Shown here one piece after another: positions 8,931 to 18,363 of a stretch of 33,077 nt of DNA; within the stretch, counting starts at the first letter, position 1, and each line of letters begins with the position of its first letter. The notes below the pieces were generated by a model, which saw only the letters and a list, made by a program, of their open reading frames with translations, made no database searches and had not been told where the DNA came from. Location of the stretch: positions 1 through 33,077 of the forward strand of contig CAJQOG010000082.1 of assembly GCA_905479875.1 (NCBI GenBank). The letters are read 5' to 3'. Source of the stretch: an uncultured Gammaproteobacteria bacterium (GTDB lineage Bacteria; Pseudomonadota; Gammaproteobacteria; Steroidobacterales; JABDMI01). The translations under genes and the position numbers were made by a program.

Positions 8931-10247
8931 ATGTCAGATCAGCAACAAGCATCTACTTCAGATGCCTTATCAACACCATCTTCGATGCATGGCCCTCTCG
9001 AGATAGCTCTGGGATGGCGTTATTTTCGTAGTCGGCGCCGAAATGGATTCGTTTCATTTATAGCATTGGTATCTTTGATTGGCATCATGTTAGGAATAGC
9101 CTCGTTAATTGTGGTGATCTCAGTTATGAATGGTTTTGGTAATGATTTGCGAGAACGAATTCTTGGGTCAAGTACACATGTTGTTATTACTCCAGCAACT
9201 AATTCAGATGCTAACACTGAACTGTCCTTAGACAAATTGCAGCTAATGTTAACTCCTCAAAACTCAGGGATTAGTGTTGCACCTTATGCAAAAGGTGTTG
9301 GCATGTTGGCTAATAAGGATAAATTAGCTGGTATAAATATACATGGCATAGAACCAGACTATGAGGATGCGGTTACCCAATTAAGTAAACGTATGTTGAT
9401 TGGTAAGGCACAAGTTTTACAAGCCGGAAGCGATAAATTATTAATTGGTGACGCGCTTGCAGTAGAACTGGGTGTTGGTATTAATGATGATGTCACATTA
9501 ATATTGCCCCAAAGCCAAGCCCAGTCAGCTGATTTGACACCAAAATTACGGCGTTATCGCATTGGCGGAATTTTTCATTTTGATCATCCACAAATTAATC
9601 GCCGTGATGTTTATATGCATAAGTCGGATTTACTTCGTTTGCAGTCAAAATCAACCAATACCCAAGGCTATCGTTTACGCTTGCAAGACCCATTTTTAGC
9701 TCCGGAGCTGAATGCTCAATTAAGTAATTCCACAGATCTTAGTAATTTTAAAGTCACTGATTGGACCAAAGAGCAGGCCAGTATTTTTCGAGCTGTGAAA
9801 ATGGAAAAAACAGTCATGTTTATTTTACTTTTGTTAATCGTTGCCGTAGCGGCTTTTAATATTGTGTCAACTTTGATGATGGTGGTTAAAGATAAACGTC
9901 ACGACATTGCTATTTTTAGAACCTTGGGAATGACGCCAAATTCAGTAACACGCATCTTTTTTACTCAAGGCTTATTTATCGGAATTATAGGTACTTTTGC
10001 TGGGGTTATTCTTGGGGTACTTATTACTATAAATGTAAATATAATTTTGCCGTTCTTAGAGCGAAGCTTTGGCTTTAGTTTGTTTCCCAAAGACTTAATG
10101 TTAATACAGGGTTTACCCTACGAGATTCAAATTTCTAATATAGTATTCACTGTAATACTTGCTCTGGTGTTGACTGCTTTAGCGGCTATTTATCCAGCAA
10201 GAAAAGCTGCACTCATAGAGCCTGGAGAGGCTTTACGATATGATTAA
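8931..10247 (+). CDS. lolC: Lipoprotein-releasing ABC transporter permease, LolC-like
   Basis: LolC and LolE form the membrane part of LolCDE, which extracts outer-membrane lipoproteins from the inner membrane and hands them to LolA. This 438-residue protein has the family layout: GWRYFRSRRRNGFVSFIALVSLIGI then the first membrane helix ending in SVMNGFGNDLRERIL. A large periplasmic domain (about 75-285) follows, then three membrane helices starting at ILLLLIVAVAAFNIVSTLMM, and the C-terminal YPARKAALIEPGEALRYD. The ending EALRYD and the FRAVKMEK segment resemble LolC more than LolE. The first 25 or so residues are a polar, Ser/Thr/Gln-rich extension that E. coli LolC (399 aa) lacks; Met19 at 8985 is an alternative start but has no ribosome site. 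First gene of a lolC-lolE-lolD operon. Confidence 0.88.
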   Translation: MSDQQQASTSDALSTPSSMHGPLEIALGWRYFRSRRRNGFVSFIALVSLIGIMLGIASLIVVISVMNGFGNDLRERILGSSTHVVITPATNSDANTELSLDKLQLMLTPQNSGISVAPYAKGVGMLANKDKLAGINIHGIEPDYEDAVTQLSKRMLIGKAQVLQAGSDKLLIGDALAVELGVGINDDVTLILPQSQAQSADLTPKLRRYRIGGIFHFDHPQINRRDVYMHKSDLLRLQSKSTNTQGYRLRLQDPFLAPELNAQLSNSTDLSNFKVTDWTKEQASIFRAVKMEKTVMFILLLLIVAVAAFNIVSTLMMVVKDKRHDIAIFRTLGMTPNSVTRIFFTQGLFIGIIGTFAGVILGVLITINVNIILPFLERSFGFSLFPKDLMLIQGLPYEIQISNIVFTVILALVLTALAAIYPARKAALIEPGEALRYD

Positions 10248-10286
10248 AATTGTATTTTCTAAGCTCTTAAAGCTAGAGTCTTCGGT

Positions 10287-11543
10287 ATGAAATGGTTTGA
10301 AGCAAATATTGGCTGGCGATACGCGCGTGGACGCTCAAAGCGTGAGAAAAAAAGTAATTTTATAGGTTTAATTTCTAAAATTGCTATGACCGGTATCGCT
10401 GTTGGCGTTATGGTTTTAATTACCGTTTTATCAGTTGTGAATGGTTTTGAAAATGAACTGGAAAAGCGTATTTTATCATTAGCGCCACATGCCTCAATAA
10501 GTGGAACTCAACAGACATTGGACAATGCCGAACAAATAATTCAAATCGCGGCTTCTATTCCAAATGTGCATAAAGCAACGTCATATATTGAAGACTATGG
10601 CATGCTCACTTTTGGAGATGGTTTAAGTGCGGTACAGATTCGTGGGGTTAATCCAAAAGATGAGTTGGCGGATTTGAAAAATCAGAATCAAATTAAGTCT
10701 GGCAATTTTGATAACTTTGAGAACCGTTCTTATGAAATTGTTATTGGCTCACAATTAGCTGATGAATTAAATGCAAAAGTCGGTGATAAGCTTGTGCTTT
10801 TGATTTCTCAAGGAACTATCACACCAGCGGGTTTAATACCACGTATGCGTCGCTTTACGGTGTCTGCAATTTTTGAAGTAGGAATGAGTGAGTTTGATAA
10901 AAATATCGCTTTTATACATATTGAAGACGCAGCAAGGCTGTATAAATTAAAGGATCAAGTCTCTGGTGTTCGCTTGTATGTAGATGATCCATTTAAAGCT
11001 GGTGAAACAGCAGTGCAAGTCGCTGAATCTGTCGGTGGTCTTTATTATGTTCAAGACTGGACGCGTAATAATCGAGACCTGTTTCGACAAGTTGCTGCCA
11101 CCAAACAAATTTTGTTCATCGTATTACTTTTGGTCATTGCTATAGCAGCTTTTAATATTGTGTCTACTTTAATGTTAGTTATTGATGACAAACAAGGTGA
11201 TATTGCCATTCTCAGAACCATGGGGGCTCGGGCTAGACAAATCATGAGTATATTCATGACACAGGGAGCCATAATTGGTTTGATAGGAACCTTATGGGGC
11301 GTTGTACTTGGTATATTGTTGGCATTAAATATTGAGAAAATTCTTTCTGGTATTGAATCGTTATTTAATATTGATATCTTGGCAGATGATGTTTATCTGA
11401 TTACCGACTTACCTTCAGCAATACACTGGCCAGACATTTTTTTAATTGCACTTATTTCTATTGGTTTATCCTTGCTTGCAACCCTTTATCCTGCATGGAA
11501 AGCAGCACGCACAGAACCTGCACAGGTATTACGACATGAATAA
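10287..11543 (+). CDS. lolE: Lipoprotein-releasing ABC transporter permease, LolE-like
   Basis: This 418-residue protein (E. coli LolE has 414) is the second permease. The N-terminal GWRYARGRSKREKKSNFIGL leads into a membrane helix ending in SVVNGFENELEKRIL. The periplasmic domain carries LAPHASISG and VQIRGVNP, which match LolE better than LolC. Three helices follow (LLLVIAIAAFNIVSTLMLV onward), and the protein ends in YPAWKAARTEPAQVLRHE. It starts 39 bases after lolC, and its end overlaps the lolD start by 8 bases, so lolE and lolD are probably translationally coupled. LolE and LolC are paralogues, and assignment by sequence reading alone could be swapped. Confidence 0.88.
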   Translation: MKWFEANIGWRYARGRSKREKKSNFIGLISKIAMTGIAVGVMVLITVLSVVNGFENELEKRILSLAPHASISGTQQTLDNAEQIIQIAASIPNVHKATSYIEDYGMLTFGDGLSAVQIRGVNPKDELADLKNQNQIKSGNFDNFENRSYEIVIGSQLADELNAKVGDKLVLLISQGTITPAGLIPRMRRFTVSAIFEVGMSEFDKNIAFIHIEDAARLYKLKDQVSGVRLYVDDPFKAGETAVQVAESVGGLYYVQDWTRNNRDLFRQVAATKQILFIVLLLVIAIAAFNIVSTLMLVIDDKQGDIAILRTMGARARQIMSIFMTQGAIIGLIGTLWGVVLGILLALNIEKILSGIESLFNIDILADDVYLITDLPSAIHWPDIFLIALISIGLSLLATLYPAWKAARTEPAQVLRHE

Positions 11544-12228
11544 AAGCGTTTCAAATACAGTCCTTAGTTGTCAAAATCTCAGTCGAAGTTTTATCGATGG
11601 CGAAAGAGAAATCAAGGTGCTACAAGGTATTAATTTAGACTTGGCACAAAGTGAATCTTTGGCAGTAATTGGTGCATCTGGTTCAGGAAAAACTACTCTC
11701 TTACAGCTCTTGGGCGGATTAGACTCTCCAACATTAGGAACAGTAGAGGTGTGTGGAAACAACTTAAGTGCTGTCAATGAAACTAAGCGTGGAGATTTGC
11801 GTAATCAATATTTAGGTTTTGTGTATCAGTTTCATCATCTTTTAGCTGAGTTCTCAGCATTAGAAAATGTGGCAATGCCTTTTTTGATACGTCGTGTAAA
11901 ACCTAGTGATGCGTTTAAGCAGGCAAGGGAAATTTTAGAGCAAGTAGGCTTGGGTCATAGACTAGAACATAAGCCTGGAATGTTATCGGGAGGAGAGCGT
12001 CAGCGAGCAGCCATTGCAAGAGCTTTAGTGACTAAACCGGCACTTTTGCTTGCCGATGAACCTACAGGGAATCTAGACAGTGAAACAGGTGATGCAGTGA
12101 TGCAGTTACTTTTAGATCTCAAAAACAACTATCAGACAAGTATGGTGATAGTCACTCATGATATGCAGGTTGCTGGAAAAATGGATAGAACTTTAAAGCT
12201 AGATCATGGAGACTTGATAAGTATTTAA
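11536..12228 (+). CDS. lolD: Lipoprotein-releasing ABC transporter ATPase LolD
   Basis: LolD hydrolyses ATP to drive lipoprotein release by LolC and LolE. From the ATG at 11536 it has 230 residues, as in E. coli (233). Visible motifs are Walker A GASGSGKTT, the Q-loop region YQFHHLLAEFSALENVAMP, ABC signature LSGGERQR, Walker B LLLADEPTGNLD and switch histidine VTHD. A longer open frame begins at 11446, but that part is out-of-frame lolE sequence, so the ATG overlapping the lolE stop is preferred. The stop codon overlaps that of the convergent DUF2062 gene within a shared TTAA (12225-12228), leaving no room for a terminator hairpin between them. Confidence 0.95.
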   Translation: MNKSVSNTVLSCQNLSRSFIDGEREIKVLQGINLDLAQSESLAVIGASGSGKTTLLQLLGGLDSPTLGTVEVCGNNLSAVNETKRGDLRNQYLGFVYQFHHLLAEFSALENVAMPFLIRRVKPSDAFKQAREILEQVGLGHRLEHKPGMLSGGERQRAAIARALVTKPALLLADEPTGNLDSETGDAVMQLLLDLKNNYQTSMVIVTHDMQVAGKMDRTLKLDHGDLISI

Positions 12229-12791
12229 TCGTTTTCTTTTTTCTCTATATTATCTTGACGTAGGCGTGCAGATTCACCAGCATTAAAAATACGCTTCTTA
12301 CGTTTATTTAATACATTCCATTTCCAAAACTCATTAAGTCCAAAGCTGCAAATTAAAGCAAAGAATAGTCCAGTTACAAAGCAACCAAGCATCAAAGGCT
12401 GTAAATGTATAGTGAATAATTCTTTTATAAATTCTAGCTTTGTCGTATCTTCTGACATTGCAAATGCTGGTACGTTGAGAATGGTGCAACCTACCTTATA
12501 GCCTAAGTAATACATAGGAACTAAAGTGATGGGGTTATTAAGAAGAGCGGCTGCAACTGCCATAGGAATATTGGCTCTTAACCAAATGGAGAGAAGAATT
12601 GCTGTTAAAACATGCGGAATAATAGGTTGGAAACCTATGAATAATCCAATCGCTAAACCCCATACAATATTCCGCCGCTTAGTTGTCCAAAGCTGTCTAT
12701 TTTCAGCAAAAGACTTAAAATGACGCATATAAGACGCATTTTGAACCTTAATGGGGTCGGGGAGTATTCGTTTGAAAAAGCGACGTGGCAT
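12225..12791 (-). CDS. DUF2062 inner-membrane protein
   Basis: This 188-residue protein matches the DUF2062 pattern: a basic N-terminus (MPRRFFKRILPDP) and RRNIVWGLAIGLFIGFQPIIP, a small-residue helix region VAAALLNNPITLVPMYYLGYKVG with the conserved N-N-P, and a further hydrophobic helix near 130-150 (LMLGCFVTGLFFALICSF). The C-terminal tail is highly charged and probably cytosolic. Function in the family is unknown. Its position beside lolD and comEC is the arrangement I recall from other gammaproteobacteria. It is transcribed against lolD and away from comEC; the 74 bases between 12791 and the comEC ATG at 12866 must hold both start regions. Confidence 0.85.
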   Translation of the reverse strand: MPRRFFKRILPDPIKVQNASYMRHFKSFAENRQLWTTKRRNIVWGLAIGLFIGFQPIIPHVLTAILLSIWLRANIPMAVAAALLNNPITLVPMYYLGYKVGCTILNVPAFAMSEDTTKLEFIKELFTIHLQPLMLGCFVTGLFFALICSFGLNEFWKWNVLNKRKKRIFNAGESARLRQDNIEKKEND

Positions 12792-12865
12792 GGTGCTATT
12801 CTAACGACTTAGTTATACTCTGGCTAACAATCATTTGATTTAATAAATTGCAAGGAAGCAGTTTT

Positions 12866-15361
12866 ATGTCTCACTCCATGGATGGCTTAGACTCAGAGTC
12901 TGGTCTAGGTTTTGAACTCGTTGCCAAAAATGGCAATTCTTATACCCGAAATTTTTTGTTATTACTCTCTACTGCAGCCTTTGTATTGGGTAATTTGTTG
13001 TTACAGACAAGCTCAAAATTAATCTCGTTTGAATGCCTGCTGGTAATTTTCATTGCTTTACTTAGCCTGGGCTTTGTATTTGCAAAATTAACATATTTTT
13101 CAAAAAGCTATTTTTCTTTATACATACTCCTTAGTATGGTTTTATTTGCTTGTTTTTCTGGCTATTCAAGGGCGTGGTTACAGGCTGGTAATTATCTAAA
13201 GCATTCTTTAGCTGCCGATGTGATTTCCCAAGATATTCGGATACCAGCCTGCATAAGTTCACTTACTCAAAACCAATCTGATTTTGCTCGTTTCATTATT
13301 AAACCAATAACAACCACTAGTTATCCTTCTAAAATAACACATGTAAAGCGAATTCGAGTCAGTGCAAACATCAAACAGATTGGAAAGAATAAATCTGAAA
13401 TCGAATTTAATGCTGGTGATTGTTGGCTCTGGAATTTGCGTTTAAAGACAACTCGCGGGCTTCGTAATAAACACAGCTTTGACTATGAAAAATGGTTGTA
13501 TTTACAAGATGTTGGTGCAACAGCGTATCTACGAGCCTTGCCAGAAAAAATTGAATATAAAAAATACCCCTGGCTTAGATTTAGGGCAAATTTAGCTAAA
13601 GAGATTAAACGCGAATTGCCAAGTAATTCGCAATTTTCCGGTCTAATCTTAGGGCTAGGTTTAGGAATTCGTGATGATATCACCACAGAACAATGGCAGG
13701 TTTTACAAAATACTGGCACAAGTCATCTACTAGCCATTTCTGGTTTGCATATTGGAATAGCTGCAATATTTGGTTTTTATTTGGGGAAGTTACTTTATCT
13801 ATTTTTAGTAAAAGTAAGAGTACTGAAAAAAAATACACGACCTATACCTCTCTATCTAGCATTGTCTATAAGTATGTTATGTGCTTGTTTTTATGCTGCA
13901 ATGGCGGGATTCTCTGTGTCTACACAGCGTGCTTGTATAATGCTTATATCTCTTACTATATGCAGTCTTAGCGCAAGAAAATTTAAAGCAAGTAGCATTT
14001 TGAGTATTGCCTTAATTGCGGTATTACTTATTGATCCCAAGGCTATATTGTCGGCTGGTACATGGTTTTCATTTTTAGCGGTAGCGATATTGCTACTTTT
14101 GATTTCTCGCGAAAAAATGTTATTAAGCTTTGAACCAAATTTTATTGATTCTCAAAAATCTAAATTTAAACAAGCAGCAAAATTACAATTTTACTTAGTT
14201 TTTTTTATGTCAGTACCAGTGGCATTTGTCTTTGCTAAAATCAGTATTATTGCACCTTTTGTAAATTTTTTATTAATACCGATTTTTACATTTACAGTAG
14301 TACCTGTTTTGCTACTCAGCTTAATGTTAATAAGAATATTTCCAGAAATTGCATATACATTGATTAATTGGCAACATAAGTGGCTGGGGTTTCTTTGGGA
14401 GAAAATTGAAAAATGTTCTAATTTCCCTATTTCTCAGATTGACTTGCAAATGAATATTGCGAATGCATTTTTATTTTTTATTTTACTTATCCCATTCATT
14501 ATTCCAAAAAGTGTGCTTTCCAGAAGATATAGTATGGTACTGCTATTGCCATTTGTTTTTGGTTTTTCGAGTAAAAACGTAAATTCCAATGAATTATCAA
14601 TTACTGTTTTTGATGTTGGGCAGGGACTCAGTGTTTTTTTGCAAACAGCCACACATCATCTTTTATATGACACTGGTCCTTCTTTCAGTAGCGGTAGTAG
14701 TTCAGCTGAACGAGTTATTACCCCTTGGTTATATGCTGAAAATATTCGTAATATTTCCTATTTAGTTTTAAGTCATAGCGATAATGATCATGCAGGCGGT
14801 TTTGAACTTATTAGGGAGAATTTTAAGCCACAGGAAATTATTGCTCCAAGTGCAGATAGTATTAGTTTTACAAAGGCTTGTGAGGCTGGGTATTCGTGGA
14901 ATTGGGATGGCGTAGATTTCAAGTTTTTGTACCCATACAAGAACTTACAAACCCAAAATACTAATAATCATTCATGTGTTTTACGAGTAAGTTTGCATGG
15001 AAAGAGTATTTTACTTACAGGTGATATTGAAAAAGAAGCTGAGCGAGTATTAGTCGATAAAAACAATGACTTACAAAGTCATATCGTATTAGTCCCCCAT
15101 CACGGAAGTGGTACTTCATCAACTCAGCAATTTGTTAATGCTGTAAGTCCTCAAATATCAGTTATTCCAGCTGGTTTCGCTAACCGTTGGCGGTTTCCTA
15201 AGGAAGATGTACTGGAAAGGTGGGAATTAATGAGTGAAGATGTTTATACCATTGCAGATACTGGCCAGCTTAATTTTTATATCAATGTTTATGGTGAAAT
15301 TTCCACAGAAGCATGGATTGATACTGAATGCCGATATTGGCATCAAGATTGTCAGAAATGA
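12866..15361 (+). CDS. comEC: ComEC/Rec2-family DNA uptake channel protein
   Basis: ComEC forms the inner-membrane channel that brings single-stranded DNA into the cytosol during natural transformation. From the ATG at 12866 (AAGGAA about 8 bases upstream; a TTG frame begins at 12848) it has 831 residues. The order is N-terminal membrane helices, a DUF4131-like soluble part, and the Competence core with GTSHLLAISGLHIG and helices through about 540. A C-terminal metallo-beta-lactamase-like domain follows, with VFDVGQGLSVFLQTATHHLLYD, the metal motif LSHSDNDHAGG (about residues 634-643), LLTGDIE and VPHHGSGTSS. The full domain set suggests a working protein. No pilus or DprA genes lie in the window, so competence itself cannot be claimed. 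It is very AT-rich in places (25% G+C in the line at 14461). Confidence 0.93.
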   Translation: MSHSMDGLDSESGLGFELVAKNGNSYTRNFLLLLSTAAFVLGNLLLQTSSKLISFECLLVIFIALLSLGFVFAKLTYFSKSYFSLYILLSMVLFACFSGYSRAWLQAGNYLKHSLAADVISQDIRIPACISSLTQNQSDFARFIIKPITTTSYPSKITHVKRIRVSANIKQIGKNKSEIEFNAGDCWLWNLRLKTTRGLRNKHSFDYEKWLYLQDVGATAYLRALPEKIEYKKYPWLRFRANLAKEIKRELPSNSQFSGLILGLGLGIRDDITTEQWQVLQNTGTSHLLAISGLHIGIAAIFGFYLGKLLYLFLVKVRVLKKNTRPIPLYLALSISMLCACFYAAMAGFSVSTQRACIMLISLTICSLSARKFKASSILSIALIAVLLIDPKAILSAGTWFSFLAVAILLLLISREKMLLSFEPNFIDSQKSKFKQAAKLQFYLVFFMSVPVAFVFAKISIIAPFVNFLLIPIFTFTVVPVLLLSLMLIRIFPEIAYTLINWQHKWLGFLWEKIEKCSNFPISQIDLQMNIANAFLFFILLIPFIIPKSVLSRRYSMVLLLPFVFGFSSKNVNSNELSITVFDVGQGLSVFLQTATHHLLYDTGPSFSSGSSSAERVITPWLYAENIRNISYLVLSHSDNDHAGGFELIRENFKPQEIIAPSADSISFTKACEAGYSWNWDGVDFKFLYPYKNLQTQNTNNHSCVLRVSLHGKSILLTGDIEKEAERVLVDKNNDLQSHIVLVPHHGSGTSSTQQFVNAVSPQISVIPAGFANRWRFPKEDVLERWELMSEDVYTIADTGQLNFYINVYGEISTEAWIDTECRYWHQDCQK

Positions 15362-15405
15362 AGCTAAGAATGTTAGCATAAAGTGCTGTTTTAACTCGAA
15401 ATAAG

Positions 15406-15436
15406 TTGCATATTTGGTCCTATAGGCTGTTAAAAT
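15406..15436 (+). promoter_or_regulatory. Candidate sigma-70 promoter for the exbB operon
   Basis: TTGCAT (15406-15411) and TAAAAT (15431-15436) are separated by 19 bases. This would put the start site near 15443 and give a leader of about 38 bases before the exbB ATG. The spacing is long, so this is tentative. Confidence 0.35.
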
Positions 15437-15480
15437 GTTTCAAATAAATAAAAATGCAACTAAGCAAATAGCGAGATTAT

Positions 15481-16128
15481 ATGTACGAAATTTTTAGAGC
15501 GGGTGGTTGGATTATGTGGCCACTATTGGTCTGTTCTGTTCTAACCGTTATTATTCTTATTGACCGTCTTGTTGCTCTGCGTAAAGATAAAGTCATACCA
15601 CCCAAGCTGACAGAGACTGTTTGGAGTTGGATTAAAAACCATCAGATAGATGAAGAGCGTTTACGTGCATTGCACAATAGCTCTCCATTAGGCCGAGTAT
15701 TAGCGGCTGGTTTGGTACATAGAAATCAATCTACCGAAGTAATTAAAAGTAGTATAGAAGACACTGGTAGGCACGTTGTACATGAGATGGAAAAATATCT
15801 AAATACCTTAGGCACGGTTGCTGAAACAGCACCATTGTTGGGATTACTTGGTACGGTATGGGGAATGATTAAAGTATTTAATGCCATTGTTACCCAAGGT
15901 GTAGGTGACCCAGGAGTGTTAGCTGGTGGTATATCGCAAGCACTTATAACCACAGCTGCGGGTTTATCAGTTGCGATTGTTGCAAAAATTGCTTACCGTT
16001 TTTTGCATGGTCGAGTTAGCGAGATTGTGGTTGATATGGAAAAAGAATCTATACGTTTATTACAGAGCATGGAAGGGAAATTGCCTCTTGCTGGTATTGA
16101 GCCAACCGCAACTAAATTAAGTAACTAG
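15481..16128 (+). CDS. exbB: ExbB/TolQ/MotA-family proton channel protein
   Basis: ExbB forms the pentameric inner-membrane proton channel that, with ExbD, energises TonB. The protein has 215 residues with three membrane segments: GGWIMWPLLVCSVLTVIILIDRL near the N-terminus, then TAPLLGLLGTVWGMIKVFNAI and ISQALITTAAGLSVAIVAKIAY. The motif LGTVA-TAPLLGLLGTVWGMI is diagnostic of the MotA/TolQ/ExbB family. The gene lies 8 bases ahead of exbD and upstream of msbA, an arrangement known from pseudomonads. There is no tonB gene here, so it probably serves a TonB encoded elsewhere, perhaps for the receptor at the left edge. TolQ identity is less likely, because tolR, tolA and tolB do not follow. Confidence 0.88.
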   Translation: MYEIFRAGGWIMWPLLVCSVLTVIILIDRLVALRKDKVIPPKLTETVWSWIKNHQIDEERLRALHNSSPLGRVLAAGLVHRNQSTEVIKSSIEDTGRHVVHEMEKYLNTLGTVAETAPLLGLLGTVWGMIKVFNAIVTQGVGDPGVLAGGISQALITTAAGLSVAIVAKIAYRFLHGRVSEIVVDMEKESIRLLQSMEGKLPLAGIEPTATKLSN

Positions 16129-16136
16129 TAAGTATT

Positions 16137-16553
16137 ATGAATTTACACCCACGAAGACTTAATGAACCAGAAGTGAATCTTACATCTTTGATTGATGTTG
16201 TATTTTTACTTTTGATTTTTTTCATGGTTTCAACTAGTTTTACTAAAGAGTCTGAGTTAAAAGTTAATTTGCCAGAAGCCATAACTGAAGTTCCTGCAAG
16301 TCTGGATCCTTCATTGGAAATTGTAGTGACTGTTGATGGTAAGTATTTCGTTAATGAAAAAGAACTTATCAATAGTGATCCGTCAACTTTGCGTGACGCT
16401 TTAGAAGCTGAAGTTGGTAATGATAGAGGCATGCCTGTAACCATTCGTGCCGATGGTAAAGCTACCCATCAATCAGTTGTCAATGCGATGGATGTGGCAG
16501 GGCGACTCGGTTTTGCTAATCTTAATATTGTAACGGTAACTGGTAAAAAATAA
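16137..16553 (+). CDS. exbD: ExbD/TolR-family protein
   Basis: This is the partner of ExbB: one membrane helix and a periplasmic domain. The 138 residues begin with a short cytosolic tail, then VNLTSLIDVVFLLLIFFMVSTSF, in which Asp20 is the proton-carrying aspartate equivalent to ExbD Asp25. The periplasmic part has INLP-type sequence (VNLPEAITEV) and ends with the family pattern TIRADGKATHQSVVNAMDVAGRLGFANLNIVT. It lies 8 bases after exbB and 56 bases before msbA, so one transcript from exbB through kdsB or further is plausible. Confidence 0.92.
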   Translation: MNLHPRRLNEPEVNLTSLIDVVFLLLIFFMVSTSFTKESELKVNLPEAITEVPASLDPSLEIVVTVDGKYFVNEKELINSDPSTLRDALEAEVGNDRGMPVTIRADGKATHQSVVNAMDVAGRLGFANLNIVTVTGKK

Positions 16554-16609
16554 GCCAGATGCATTAAATATGCAACCCTCAAGCAATCCACTTTAAAAGT
16601 AAACTGCTT

Positions 16610-18355
16610 ATGCCTTTTATTCATTTAGACCCACCATCAAAAATAATTTTTAAGCGACTGCTTGGTTATGTTTTTCGTTTTAAGTCTTTATTTCCATTAA
16701 TAATTATTTCTCTGGTATTTTTATCTGCTTCACAAGGCTTATTAGCCTTAATCATTGAAGATGTTGTTGATAAAGTAATGATAGAACGTGTCCCGTTTTG
16801 GTTGAAATGGATACCTCTATTTTTGTTTATGATTTTTGTTATCAGAGGTATATCTTCAGCGGGCACTACCTATTACATGGGTAAACTAGCTCGTAAAGTT
16901 ATTTTTACCTTACGTAAAGAACTGTTTTCTAAATACACATTACTTGATAACACATATTTAGACAGTACCAACGACGCAGAACTTACGGCAAAAATGACAT
17001 TTCATATTGAGCAAGTGGCACAGGCTTCAAGTAGAGCGCTGCGTTCTTTAATTGAAGATAGTGCAACAATCGTAGTCCTTTTGGCTATTATGTTTGTTAA
17101 AAGTTGGCAGCTCTCGCTTTTTGTTTTTGCTGTTATACCTTTCTTAATGTTGATAATAAGACTGGTAAGTAAGTTATTTAATCGCTATAGCAAGCGTATT
17201 TTAGGCTCAGTTTCAGATATTACGCAAACAACTGAAGAGGTAATAATTGGCCATAAAGTAGTTAAAGCATTCAATGGACAAGCAATTGAGAATTCAAAGT
17301 TTGGCATTAGCAATGATCAGAATTTTAATGGAAATATGAAAGTTTTGTTAACTAAGGCTGCAAGTAATATTTTGATTCAGCTTGTTGCTGGAACTGCGGT
17401 TGCATTAGTAGTGTATTTTGCTGCTTGGCATACCAACTTAACAACCGGCGAGTTTACCTCGTTTCTAACGGCGCTTATTCTCATAAATACACCCATTAAA
17501 AAATTACTGAATATAAATGAAGTGATTCAAATGGGAGTTGCTTCAGCCGGAAGTATTTTTGAGGTTTTTGATTCAAGCGCTGAAACAGATCAAGGAACAA
17601 TTACTACAGTGCCGACAGATACTAGCCTTACTTTTACAGACGTTTGCTTTGCCTATCCTGGTAAAGATGAACAAGTAATTTCTAAGCTAGACTTTTCGTT
17701 GCCCAAGGGAAAAATGCTGGCTTTTGTGGGAAGTTCAGGTAGTGGAAAATCTACTGTCGCAAGCTTACTGCCACGTTTTTATGATGTGCAATCTGGATCA
17801 ATCAAGTTAGCGGGTAAAGATATTCGTGAGTATAAACTCGAAACTCTGCGACGTGTAATATCATATGTTGGACAAGATATATTTTTATTTAATGACACTA
17901 TAGCTAATAATATCGCATACGCATATGACGGAGACTACTCTCGTGAGGATGTAATTAAAGCGGCTGAAGCAGCGCATGTTATGGAGTTTATTGAAGGGAT
18001 GCCTAACGGTTTGGATACACAAGTTGGTGATAGAGGAGTGCTTTTATCTGGTGGCCAACGCCAACGTATTGCCATAGCTAGAGCGATTATGAAAAATGCA
18101 CCAATATTAGTATTAGATGAAGCAACTTCTGCGTTAGATACAGAGTCAGAGCGTTTAGTGCAAAACGAATTGCAAAGACTCATGCAAGAGTGCACGACCT
18201 TAGTGATAGCTCATCGTTTATCTACTATTGAAATGGCAGATGAAATTCTGGTGATGGAACAGGGTAAGGTGATAGAGCGTGGTACGCATCAAAGTCTGTT
18301 GTCAGTAAATGGTCAATACGCAAAGCTTCAACAATTGCAGTCGGCTGATCATTAA
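16610..18355 (+). CDS. msbA: Lipid A export ABC transporter MsbA
   Basis: MsbA flips core-lipid A across the inner membrane. The 581-residue length is that of E. coli MsbA (582). The N-terminal half is a six-helix exporter domain. The nucleotide-binding half has Walker A GSSGSGKST (about 374-382), the Q-loop YVGQDIFLFNDTIANNIAY, signature LLSGGQRQR, Walker B ILVLDEATSALD and switch IAHRLST. Its assignment as MsbA over another exporter rests on length and on lpxK following 8 bases later, the classic msbA-lpxK pair. The start at 16610 (MPFIHLDPPSK) has no obvious Shine-Dalgarno. Confidence 0.92.
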   Translation: MPFIHLDPPSKIIFKRLLGYVFRFKSLFPLIIISLVFLSASQGLLALIIEDVVDKVMIERVPFWLKWIPLFLFMIFVIRGISSAGTTYYMGKLARKVIFTLRKELFSKYTLLDNTYLDSTNDAELTAKMTFHIEQVAQASSRALRSLIEDSATIVVLLAIMFVKSWQLSLFVFAVIPFLMLIIRLVSKLFNRYSKRILGSVSDITQTTEEVIIGHKVVKAFNGQAIENSKFGISNDQNFNGNMKVLLTKAASNILIQLVAGTAVALVVYFAAWHTNLTTGEFTSFLTALILINTPIKKLLNINEVIQMGVASAGSIFEVFDSSAETDQGTITTVPTDTSLTFTDVCFAYPGKDEQVISKLDFSLPKGKMLAFVGSSGSGKSTVASLLPRFYDVQSGSIKLAGKDIREYKLETLRRVISYVGQDIFLFNDTIANNIAYAYDGDYSREDVIKAAEAAHVMEFIEGMPNGLDTQVGDRGVLLSGGQRQRIAIARAIMKNAPILVLDEATSALDTESERLVQNELQRLMQECTTLVIAHRLSTIEMADEILVMEQGKVIERGTHQSLLSVNGQYAKLQQLQSADH

Positions 18356-18363
18356 GTATATCC

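Noticed and set aside
11446-11535. Longer lolD start
   Set aside because: This stretch is lolE coding sequence read out of frame, and ABC-ATPase similarity begins only after the ATG at 11536.
15361-15400. Terminator after comEC
   Set aside because: GCTAA/TTAGC gives only a 5-base-pair stem without a proper T-run, so it is too weak to report.
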